Below, one piece after another: positions 8,806 to 16,827 of a stretch of 64,000 bases of DNA. Numbering within the stretch: the stretch's first letter is position 1; each line of letters opens with the position of its first letter. Source of the DNA: Flavobacteriales bacterium (GTDB lineage Bacteria; Bacteroidota; Bacteroidia; NS11-12g; UBA9320); NCBI GenBank assembly GCA_020635395.1, contig JACJZV010000001.1, forward strand, positions 1,364,001-1,428,000, written 5' to 3'. Below the pieces are notes generated by a model, which made no database searches, had not been told where the DNA came from, and saw nothing but the letters and a program-made list of their open reading frames with translations. The position numbers were made by a program, and so were the translations under genes.

Positions 8806-9282
8806 TTATTTATTTCGAGAAATCATTTTCAACGAAACCTCCATATCAAAAGTAGCCACCAATTCGCCGTTGCAGTAGGCATTAACTTTCAACATTTGAT
8901 TTATTCTATCTTGGGTATTTTGAAGCTCAGAGAGCATGCTGTCAATCATTTCCCCGTCCGAACAGTCAAAATAAACATCAGCTTCTGCTCGCTTCAAATA
9001 CTCAGCTTTCATTGACTTGAAAACTAACGGGGCTTTGATGTTTGATTTTTCCAGTTTGTAAAAAGTTAAAAAACCGCAAGCCAAATCGGCACCCACAGTC
9101 AGCACACCCAAATACATGCTGTTTACATGGTTTCGGTTGCGTCTTTTCATCGGAATTTTTATACTCACTTTTTTATCGGTAAGCTCGATAATACGTGGCC
9201 TTACAAACCGAACCAAAGGTATTTTGGCCAACCCAAACAAAAACAACTGCCAGTTGGCTTTTCTCAATTGTTTATTGGTCAT
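8806..9282 (-). CDS. DUF4442-type hot-dog thioesterase-like protein
   Basis: A 158-residue cytosolic protein starting at ATG 9282 (MTNKQLRKANW); a longer frame upstream overlaps the neighbour and is unlikely. The pattern N-H-V-N-S-M-Y-L-G-V-L with a later GADLACGF stretch and a C-terminal antiparallel sheet resembles the DUF4442/PaaI-like hot-dog fold, which hydrolyses acyl-CoA thioesters. Its start overlaps the end of the upstream flavin oxidoreductase gene by 11 bases, so the two are probably co-translated. The substrate is unknown. Confidence 0.7.
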   Translation of the reverse strand: MTNKQLRKANWQLFLFGLAKIPLVRFVRPRIIELTDKKVSIKIPMKRRNRNHVNSMYLGVLTVGADLACGFLTFYKLEKSNIKAPLVFKSMKAEYLKRAEADVYFDCSDGEMIDSMLSELQNTQDRINQMLKVNAYCNGELVATFDMEVSLKMISRNK

Positions 9283-10237
9283 TTTCTGGGGTTGTAAGTT
9301 GAGAAACAATTTCGCTGATGGGTTTAATTTCCGATACAAATTCGATGGTTGGGCCTGCACACCAAACCGTTTTGTAGGTAGCACCAAACGCAGCATTTTG
9401 AAGCCGTTTCATTCCTTTGATAAAGGTGAAGGCCTTCATCCATTTTTTTATCTTTTTATTTCTGTTTAAAAATCGTTCGATACCATTTTGTTCTGTTCCA
9501 ATCTGTTCAATATAAGGTGTTTTTATAACCGTGCAGGGCGTACCACTCAGTTTAGTGGTCATCACAATATCATGGGCTTTATAGTCAACAATGGCTTGCT
9601 TATAATCTTGGCTAACTGGAGCTTCGATGGATGCAATAAAAATACTTCCAACAGAAACGCCATCTGCTCCCCAGTCAAGTTTTTGCTTTAGCGTGTCATA
9701 ATTGCCCACTCCACCGGCTGAAATAATGGGAATGCCTATATGCTGTTTTAACGTTTTAATCAACTCCTCCGGCGAGATATTTCCGGCATGTCCACCTGCC
9801 TGGTTGTTTACGGCAATCACAGCATCGCAACCCAATTGTTCCACTTTTTTGGCATATTCCAAATCCGTTACATCACAAAATACTTTTATGCCAGCGGCAT
9901 GGGCTTTTTCGATTGTTTCCTTTGGGTTGCCCAGACTGGTAATGATATAATCCACCCCAAGATTACAGCACAATTCAAGTTGTTCTTCATACCTAAAATT
10001 GGATTTATTGACAATTAAATTAATTCCAAAAGGTTTGGCTTGACTTTTTAGAGTCAAAATGGCTTTTTCCAGTTCAGTTGTTGTTCGATAATTTAAAGCG
10101 GGTACGCACCCAGATATTCCAACTTTGGAGGCAGCAATAAGCATTTTTTCATCGCTCACCAAAAACATGGGAGCCATAATTATAGGATAGTCAATTCCCA
10201 ATAATTTCGATAAGCCGTAATTTTTTAATTCCTGCAT
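9272..10237 (-). CDS. Nitronate monooxygenase-like FMN oxidoreductase
   Basis: A 321-residue TIM-barrel flavoprotein. It has the N-terminal PIIMAPMFLVS, the catalytic-histidine stretch AVNNQAGGHAG, and the phosphate-binding IISAGGVGN and GADGVSVGS motifs of the 2-nitropropane dioxygenase/nitronate monooxygenase family. Start at ATG 10237 (MQELKNYG) is chosen over one ten codons upstream because homology-like sequence begins there; this is not certain. The family also includes enoyl-ACP reductase FabK and enzymes of unknown substrate. Coupling to a thioesterase hints at acyl metabolism, which is inference. Confidence 0.78.
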   Translation of the reverse strand: MQELKNYGLSKLLGIDYPIIMAPMFLVSDEKMLIAASKVGISGCVPALNYRTTTELEKAILTLKSQAKPFGINLIVNKSNFRYEEQLELCCNLGVDYIITSLGNPKETIEKAHAAGIKVFCDVTDLEYAKKVEQLGCDAVIAVNNQAGGHAGNISPEELIKTLKQHIGIPIISAGGVGNYDTLKQKLDWGADGVSVGSIFIASIEAPVSQDYKQAIVDYKAHDIVMTTKLSGTPCTVIKTPYIEQIGTEQNGIERFLNRNKKIKKWMKAFTFIKGMKRLQNAAFGATYKTVWCAGPTIEFVSEIKPISEIVSQLTTPENDQ

Positions 10238-10302
10238 TTTTTCAAAACAACAGAAAATTTTGGACATGAATGTAATGGAAAGATAATGCGTATTTTTGGT
10301 AC

Positions 10303-10956
10303 ATGAAAAATGCCATCATTTTAACCATCTTATTTGCTGTTGCTACTATATTAGGAGCCTGTTTTGGCGAAGTTATTTTCAAAACGGCATCTCACACCTT
10401 TGGCAATGAGGTTCGGTATGATAGAGGCAGGGCAAGATTAGAAACCTACAATCTTGAAATTGATGCTGAGCGAAATAAATTATATCAGCAAAATCAACCC
10501 TTTTCCGAGCTTAGGGAAACTCCAGAATGGAAAGAACTTGAATTGAAAAATAACAAGATTTCGATTAAAATATACAGCATAACAAAGCTGTCCATGTTGG
10601 TTATATCGGTGTTTGGCTTGGTCATGTTAAACCAAAGACGAAAAAATAACAATGAATTTGAACCAAAGCACTGGCTATTCGTTTTTCTTTCCCTATTCTT
10701 TATGAGAGAGTCCATTATTGCACTACTCAATACCTTAAATATTTGGACTTGTAGTGAGCTTCACGCATGGATTCATTTAACAAAATATGTTTTTAGACCT
10801 CAATATGTTATCATGGCCTTGGGTGCATTGATTTTTATAGCCACAGTTGCTTTAATCCCAAAAAACAAAAGAATTTTATTTTTCATATCAGGCTTTTTCG
10901 GGTCAGTTATTGGTTTTTACTTTTGGATTTTTTGGGTGGGAAGAATATTGTTTTAA
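10303..10956 (+). CDS. Hypothetical four-helix membrane protein
   Basis: A 217-residue protein not recognised by family. An N-terminal hydrophobic segment (about 4-24) precedes a charged, probably extracytoplasmic stretch with a coiled-coil tendency (about 38-85). Three or four further membrane segments follow (about 90-110, 125-145, 165-185, 192-215). A -7-like TATTTTTG at 10291-10298 lies only a few bases before the ATG, so transcription may start at or next to the start codon. No operon partner on this strand. Confidence 0.6.
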   Translation: MKNAIILTILFAVATILGACFGEVIFKTASHTFGNEVRYDRGRARLETYNLEIDAERNKLYQQNQPFSELRETPEWKELELKNNKISIKIYSITKLSMLVISVFGLVMLNQRRKNNNEFEPKHWLFVFLSLFFMRESIIALLNTLNIWTCSELHAWIHLTKYVFRPQYVIMALGALIFIATVALIPKNKRILFFISGFFGSVIGFYFWIFWVGRILF

Positions 10957-11046
10957 AAGCAAGAATATCATCTATTTGTCATCTCCATGAAGGAGTATCA
11001 ATAAACCCGAATCAAATTGTATTTTTGGTATAATAAAATTTACATT

Positions 11047-12921
11047 ATGAAACATTTACCAATCCAACTGTTGGCTGTGCTTACTTCAATTTTAACTTTT
11101 TCTTCGGTTAGTGCTTTACATTTTTCTCAATCTTCCGATGCGTACAACCATTTATACGAAATCAACAAAGAGTGGCAGCATCATGTAACAGATGCTCCGG
11201 ATGAACAAAAATCTTTTCCGACTGACAACGACCGAATCCAGTATCATCTAAATCAAGTGGTTGCCATTCTTTCCAAAAACACTCCCAAGGGTTTTGACCA
11301 AACCGCTTTAAAACATCGGCAAGATTTGCTGAATCAGCTCAGCGATTATGCCGCAAAAAAGATTTTTCCAACCAACCATTATCATCGAGAGCGAACACCC
11401 TATTTTATTGACAACTTCGGCGTTCATTGTGCTGTTGGGTATTTGATTGCTGTTTCCGGCCATGAGGAATTGGCAAACAGGATAAAGCAAGAACACAACT
11501 ATGATTATATTAGAGATATTAAAACCGATGGTTTAGCAGAATGGGCGTCCAATTATGGTTTTATGGTTGAGGAGTTGAAGTGGGTACAACCGACGTATGG
11601 GGAACCAAGCATTCATTATAAGGCTATACAAAATGGGCCAACGAATTACACCACTGTTTGGGGGTTTGAAAAATCAGCCAATGACGAAATACTTTTTTTT
11701 GGAAACCTTTGGCAACTTGGCGACTCTGTTTGCAATGGAATTGGCAAGATAATAGGCGACCAATGTTCTTGCTATGCTAGTGGTGTTAATGGTAGTATTT
11801 CTGATTTAGCCATACTTCCGACGAAGGCAGTGGCCGTTGGAACATTTAATGACAGTTTAAAAAATGAATTTCCCGTGGCCATTTGGCACAACAATTTATG
11901 GCAGTATTCAGTGCCACAAAATCTTAAATCTATATTTGGCCAATCAGTCCAAAAAATGGATTCTCAAAACGTCCAGATTAATATGTACAACTCGGTTTCC
12001 AAAAACAGTAGTGTATGGAATTTTAATGTTTCCACACTTGAATGGACAGAGTTGTTACGGTTTAAGGGTGTGGTGAAAGCTTTTGAATCAACGAGTTATG
12101 GAATAGTGTATGTTGGTGATTTTACTGAATATTCTGTGTTTGAAAACAATATTTGGAAGAAAGCAATTGCCAAAAATATTCTAATTAAAAATGACGAAGG
12201 TTTTCAAACGTTTCCATACGATGATGTTTCAATTGCTATAAATACCGTAGTTGAGTACAACGGTCAACTATATTTTGGAGGGTATGGGAAGGATAGAGTT
12301 ACATCACCGGCAATTTTTAGCTATGATGGTATTTTTCGTTCAGTAAACATCGATATTGGCGATACCGCAAATATTTCAAAGCTATATTTTCATCCAAATG
12401 GAGACCTATTGGTGTTAGGGAATTATCGCTCGCAGTGGTATGGTTTAAAGCCAGAGTTTATAGATTTCTTAAGTCTTTTTTCTGAAGTAAAAACCAAAAC
12501 AACTATTCAGTACGAAGAAACGGAGTCAATTGTTCAGTTTTACTATTTCGTTTACGATATAATTTTCACCGACGCAAATGTATATGTTGGGGGAAATTTT
12601 ACAGAATTGAAAGATATATTTGGAAATCATTGGGTGAATGCAAATTCATTGGCTGTTGGTAGTTACACTTCAAGCATTAACAATCTGAAGAAATTAAACA
12701 CCTATAAATTCTACCCAAACCCTGTAACAGATATCATAAAAATTGAAAAAGCAACAAATCATAGCCAATATCGGGTGTTGAGCGTCAGCGGTCAAGAAAT
12801 TCTGAAAGGCGAGATAATCTCGAACCAAATTGGAGGTTTGGACGTGTTGGTCAAAGGAATTTATGTGGTTGAAATACAGAACGACAACGAATTAATGTCA
12901 TTCAAAATAATAAAGGAGTAA
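11047..12921 (+). CDS. Large secreted T9SS-sorted protein with conserved N-terminal domain
   Basis: 624 residues from ATG 11047, which opens the signal peptide (MKHLPIQLLAVLTS). Residues about 30-170 contain YFIDNFGVHCAVGYLI, a stretch found in other Bacteroidota secreted proteins from memory. A region of beta-propeller-like repeats follows (short blades with GN, GDF and YVGGNF words), then a T9SS type A sorting domain beginning at FYPNPVTDI. A -7-like TATTTTTG lies at 11020-11027. Function unknown; probably surface-attached. Confidence 0.75.
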   Translation: MKHLPIQLLAVLTSILTFSSVSALHFSQSSDAYNHLYEINKEWQHHVTDAPDEQKSFPTDNDRIQYHLNQVVAILSKNTPKGFDQTALKHRQDLLNQLSDYAAKKIFPTNHYHRERTPYFIDNFGVHCAVGYLIAVSGHEELANRIKQEHNYDYIRDIKTDGLAEWASNYGFMVEELKWVQPTYGEPSIHYKAIQNGPTNYTTVWGFEKSANDEILFFGNLWQLGDSVCNGIGKIIGDQCSCYASGVNGSISDLAILPTKAVAVGTFNDSLKNEFPVAIWHNNLWQYSVPQNLKSIFGQSVQKMDSQNVQINMYNSVSKNSSVWNFNVSTLEWTELLRFKGVVKAFESTSYGIVYVGDFTEYSVFENNIWKKAIAKNILIKNDEGFQTFPYDDVSIAINTVVEYNGQLYFGGYGKDRVTSPAIFSYDGIFRSVNIDIGDTANISKLYFHPNGDLLVLGNYRSQWYGLKPEFIDFLSLFSEVKTKTTIQYEETESIVQFYYFVYDIIFTDANVYVGGNFTELKDIFGNHWVNANSLAVGSYTSSINNLKKLNTYKFYPNPVTDIIKIEKATNHSQYRVLSVSGQEILKGEIISNQIGGLDVLVKGIYVVEIQNDNELMSFKIIKE

Positions 12922-12925
12922 ACAT

Positions 12926-13861
12926 CTACCTCGCAGCCGCCCGTCTCAATCGGTCGTTAATAGCTCGACCAATTCCAGATTCGGTCACAAGTGAAACAAC
13001 AATTTTTGGTTGGCTGGCCTGGTCTGCTAATCGAAGTGCTACAAATAGGTTGGAGGCTATCTCATCCAAATTTGAAGTGGGAGAGAGGTTAAACGAAAAA
13101 TGGCCTTCGCCATAGCCGATGGTATAATGTTGGTGTTGGTCAACATCCCACAATAACTCTGGAGAATTTACGAGTTCAATTATTTTTTTGGTTGCATAAT
13201 GTTTGTCTAATTGGCCCGGAGCCGCAGGGTTTGAATTGTTCGAAATGGAAATTGAAACAGTTCCAACAACGGCTTCAATCTGCTCAACCGAAATGCCGCC
13301 AAACCGCAAAATGACGGGTTTTTCAGGATCTTCAAACGACACTATGGTTGACTCGACACCAATTTTACAGGCACCCCCATCCAATATATAATCCATTTTG
13401 TCGCCTAATTGGTCGGCCACATGGCTGGCTGTGGTGGGGCTAACATAGCCAAACGGGTTTGCACTGGGTGCTGCCAATGGAAAATCCAGTTGCGACAACA
13501 ACTCAAGCGTAGTCGAGTGATTTGGCATCCGTAAGCCTACAAGGGGTAAACCTGACGTTACCACATCAGGAACTAAGTCTGTTTTTGGAAGAATGATGGT
13601 AAGAGAACCGGGCCAAAATGTTTCCGCCAAAAGTTGGGCTTTGGGTGGGAATACCGTGGCTAATCTTTTAACCCAATCAAAAGAAGCAATATGCACAATG
13701 AGCGGGTCGAAACTTGGGCGGTTTTTTGCTTTGAAAATATTTAAAACCGCCTGACTATTGAAGGCATTTGCGGCCAAACCATAGACGGTTTCGGTAGGTA
13801 TAGCAACAAGTTTACCCGATTGGAGCAATTCTGCTGCTACCGAAACATCGGCACCAATCAT
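12926..13861 (-). CDS. L-threonylcarbamoyladenylate synthase (Sua5/YwlC type)
   Basis: A 311-residue enzyme making threonylcarbamoyl-AMP for the t6A modification of ANN-decoding tRNAs. The YrdC-like domain (about 5-195) shows PTETVYGLA, KNRPSFDPLIVH and APSANPFG. A linker and C-terminal Sua5 domain (APGQLDKHYAT onward) follow, so this is the long Sua5 form, not TsaC. Start at ATG 13861 (MIGADVSV) avoids overlap with the regulator gene ending at 13866. tsaE, another gene of the same pathway, lies at 45930-46349. Confidence 0.9.
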   Translation of the reverse strand: MIGADVSVAAELLQSGKLVAIPTETVYGLAANAFNSQAVLNIFKAKNRPSFDPLIVHIASFDWVKRLATVFPPKAQLLAETFWPGSLTIILPKTDLVPDVVTSGLPLVGLRMPNHSTTLELLSQLDFPLAAPSANPFGYVSPTTASHVADQLGDKMDYILDGGACKIGVESTIVSFEDPEKPVILRFGGISVEQIEAVVGTVSISISNNSNPAAPGQLDKHYATKKIIELVNSPELLWDVDQHQHYTIGYGEGHFSFNLSPTSNLDEIASNLFVALRLADQASQPKIVVSLVTESGIGRAINDRLRRAAAR

Positions 13862-13865
13862 TGCC

Positions 13866-15227
13866 TTATTTTGTTTTTCGTTTAAGGCCGTATTTTTCAA
13901 TTTTGTTGTACAAATGGCTTCGCTGAATGTCAATTTCGGTAGCGGTTTTGGCCACATTCCATTTGTTCTTTTTTAGCTTCGCATCAATAAAAACTTTCTC
14001 GGCGTGGTCTTTAAAATCCTGAAACTTCTCAAACTGCTCCACTACATCCAAGCTGCTGGTTCGGCGACTGGCGGCATTGCTAAAGTTTAACACATCATCG
14101 CCCGTAATTTTATCATCACACAAAATGATGAGTCGTTCGCAAACGTTTCGCAGCTCTCTGATATTTCCGGTCCAATTAATCTTTTTCAACTCTTGCATAG
14201 CACTTGGAGCCAGTGTTTTTCGGGGCATTCCGTTGTCTTCGCAAATTTCTGTAATAAATTTTTCGGCAATCAGCGGTATATCATCCGTTCGGTCGTTGAG
14301 CGATGGAACATGAATCAAAATTACGCTGATTCGGTGGTATAAATCTTCTCTAAAACGACCTTCTTCTATTTCAAGACGTAGGTCTTTGTTTGTGGCGGCT
14401 ACAATTCGAACATTTACGTCAATGTCTTTTTCGCCCCCAACACGGGTTATTTTGTTTTCCTGCAAAGCCCTCAACACTTTTGCTTGTGCTGATAGACTCA
14501 TATCGCCTATTTCATCCAAAAACAATGTGCCGTTGTTGGCTTTTTCAAATTTGCCCAATCGTTGTTTCACAGCCGAAGTAAACGAACCCTTTTCATGCCC
14601 AAACAACTCACTCTCAATCAATTCGGACGGAATAGCTGCACAGTTAACCTCTACAAATGCCTCGTTTACACGATTGCTTCGTTCATGAATCCAACGGGCA
14701 ACCAACTCCTTTCCGGTTCCGTTTTCTCCGGTTATCAATACACGGGCATCGGTGGGTGCAACTTTATCAATGGTATCTTTTATTTTTTTGATAGATGGGC
14801 TTTCGCCAATCATTTCGCGGGTTTTGGTAATTTTGCGTTTAAGTACTTTGGTTTCTATTACCAAGCTGTTCTTTTCAGTAGCATTTCTAACCGTAATGAG
14901 CAGTTTATTCAAATCAGGTGGTTTAGATATAAAATCGAACGCACCTTTTTTGGTGGCTTCCAACGCTGTTTCGATGGTGCCGTGACCAGAAATCATGATA
15001 AACGGAAGCTCGGGGACAATTTCTGCGGCCTTATCCAAAAGCTCAATACCATCCATTCCGGGCATTTTTATATCGCACAAAACGGCATCATAGTTAAACT
15101 TTTTTATCATGTCAAACGCTTTTTTGCCGTCTTCGGCTTCTTCTACTTCGTAGCTTTCGTAAAGCAAAATTTCTTTCAGCGTTTCGCGAATACTTTTTTC
15201 GTCGTCAACAATTAAAATTCGTGGCAT
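13866..15227 (-). CDS. NtrC-type sigma54-dependent response regulator
   Basis: 453 residues with three domains. The receiver domain (1-120) has phospho-acceptor D52 in CDIKMPG. The AAA+ ATPase (about 135-375) has Walker A GENGTGKE at 167-174 and Walker B LFLDEIGD. The C-terminal Fis-type helix-turn-helix is at VAKTATEIDIQRSHLYNKI. The sigma54-contacting loop, normally GAFTGA, reads GSFTSA at 214-219. As far as I recall this variant is frequent in Bacteroidota homologues, but it raises doubt about direct sigma54 activation. No sensor kinase is adjacent. It ends four bases before the Sua5 start. Confidence 0.9.
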   Translation of the reverse strand: MPRILIVDDEKSIRETLKEILLYESYEVEEAEDGKKAFDMIKKFNYDAVLCDIKMPGMDGIELLDKAAEIVPELPFIMISGHGTIETALEATKKGAFDFISKPPDLNKLLITVRNATEKNSLVIETKVLKRKITKTREMIGESPSIKKIKDTIDKVAPTDARVLITGENGTGKELVARWIHERSNRVNEAFVEVNCAAIPSELIESELFGHEKGSFTSAVKQRLGKFEKANNGTLFLDEIGDMSLSAQAKVLRALQENKITRVGGEKDIDVNVRIVAATNKDLRLEIEEGRFREDLYHRISVILIHVPSLNDRTDDIPLIAEKFITEICEDNGMPRKTLAPSAMQELKKINWTGNIRELRNVCERLIILCDDKITGDDVLNFSNAASRRTSSLDVVEQFEKFQDFKDHAEKVFIDAKLKKNKWNVAKTATEIDIQRSHLYNKIEKYGLKRKTK

Positions 15228-15249
15228 AAACGTATATTTTTATTTCATA

Positions 15250-15632
15250 AAAAATGGACAAATCTATAAGCCGGGTTCTGTCTCCGCCATTGGCGGATGT
15301 CTATCATTTATCTGTGATGTTTGTTTCCAAACACCTAAATCAACCTACCCTCCTCGGCAGCCAAAGCTCGGAGCGGGCAACTCCGTTTCCGAGGTTTACT
15401 TGGTCTTTCAACGTGCAAGGTTTGTACCAATCAGTTGTTGCCAACCCATTGCGTGGTCTCTTACACCGCGTTTTCACCATTCCCACCCGAGGGTGGATGT
15501 AATTTTCTGCTACACTTGCTGTCTTGAAGTTTTACGCTTCAATCCCCCAACGTTATTGGGGTGCACTGCCCTGCGTTGCCCGGACTTTCCTCCCTCGCCA
15601 AGGCGAGAGCGATAGACCGATTTGTCCGAGAC
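15250..15632 (-). ncRNA. rnpB: RNase P RNA, bacterial type A
   Basis: Catalytic RNA that matures tRNA 5' ends. Read on the minus strand, the 5' conserved block GGAGGAAAGTCCGGGC lies around 15577-15592 and the 3' block ACAGAACCCGGCTTAT around 15267-15282. The ends pair as helix P1: GGACAAATC at 15619-15627 with GATTTGTCC at 15256-15264. A T-rich tract after 15256 may serve as terminator. Length is about 372 nt. It sits in the gap between the NtrC-type regulator and the endonuclease/phosphatase gene, all on the minus strand. Confidence 0.95.
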
Positions 15633-15670
15633 AAAAGTATAAAAAAAACGTACAAAAAAATTGACGGTGG

Positions 15671-16693
15671 TTATGGATGGTAGCTCAAGAGCATGTAAAC
15701 CGAAAAATGGTCGCTATAACCGTTTAAATAATTGTTGCCACCAAAGGTTCTCAGCGGGTGTCCCTCATATTTTTCAGAGTGTTGTTGCAACCAATCTTCG
15801 TTGCGTATGCCTGCTGAGTTTCGTTCATATTCCCATTTTTGGTTGTCTAAGAGAGCACTGTTTACCATTAGTTGATCCAACATATTCCAATCATCTCTAA
15901 AACGGTAGCTACCTTGTCCAACGGCTTTTAAAGCCGCCATGACGTTGAAAAGTTGTGCATTATTTATTTCAGTTTGGTTGGTGGCATCAAGTGCTTCTTT
16001 GATGCTTTTGTTGTCGGGTTCGTCGTTAAAATCGCCCATAACAATCAAATTTATTCCGGCATTTTGCTTTAATAAGCTGTCTTTCAAATGTTTTAGATTT
16101 TGGGCAGCCAATATGCGTTTTGGCTCGCTTTCTTCAAGTCCACCGCGGCGAGATGGCCAATGGTTTATCAAAAATATAAATTGTTCTTTGGTTGATTTTT
16201 CGAGCATTTTTACCCATAACACATCTCTTGTAGTTTCCCCATATTCTGACAAATCCAACGGGTGTTTGCCACTATCTAACATTTTTAGTTTTTTCGTGTT
16301 GTACAACGCAGCCACGTCAATACCCCTCAAATCGGGGCTTTCAAAATGAACAATATCAAGATTTTTATCTTTCAACGCATCGGCTTTCAACAAATCCTCC
16401 AGCACCAATCGGTTTTCAACCTCACATAGTCCAACAAAATCAGGGGTTTGGTTCGATTGATAAGTGGTAAGCACTTTTGCCAAATTATTGAGTTTTGCGA
16501 AGTATTTTTCTGTGTTCCAATGTTTTGCCGAATCAGGCGTAAATTCCCCATCCAAGGTATTAGGGTCGTCAATAGTATCAAAAAGATTTTCGACATTGTA
16601 AAAGGCAATACCCAAGTAGTTTTTTTTTGTGCAGGAAGCCCAAAAAACAGCGATTGCTGACAAAAATGCAAACAGAACAAGTGCTTTTTTCAT
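15671..16693 (-). CDS. Endonuclease/exonuclease/phosphatase-family lipoprotein
   Basis: A 340-residue protein with a lipoprotein signal (hydrophobic stretch, then WASC at about 18-21), so probably membrane-anchored outside the cytoplasm. EEP-fold motifs are visible: FYNVENLFD near residue 33, a CEVENR metal-binding stretch, NHWPSRRGG, VMGDFNDEP and a final GYSDHFSVYM histidine. The fold cleaves phosphodiesters in nucleic acids or lipids. Extracellular nuclease is a reasonable guess; the substrate is not determined. Confidence 0.85.
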   Translation of the reverse strand: MKKALVLFAFLSAIAVFWASCTKKNYLGIAFYNVENLFDTIDDPNTLDGEFTPDSAKHWNTEKYFAKLNNLAKVLTTYQSNQTPDFVGLCEVENRLVLEDLLKADALKDKNLDIVHFESPDLRGIDVAALYNTKKLKMLDSGKHPLDLSEYGETTRDVLWVKMLEKSTKEQFIFLINHWPSRRGGLEESEPKRILAAQNLKHLKDSLLKQNAGINLIVMGDFNDEPDNKSIKEALDATNQTEINNAQLFNVMAALKAVGQGSYRFRDDWNMLDQLMVNSALLDNQKWEYERNSAGIRNEDWLQQHSEKYEGHPLRTFGGNNYLNGYSDHFSVYMLLSYHP

Positions 16694-16827
16694 ACGGCAA
16701 AGGTAGGGTAGAAGTGGGGGAATTTATGCCATCAATGTTGATTAGAAGGAGTAAGTGAAATACTCTTCATAAATTTCTGATATTTCGAACAAACAATTAG
16801 AAAATTCAAGAAGCTTATTTTCTTTTG

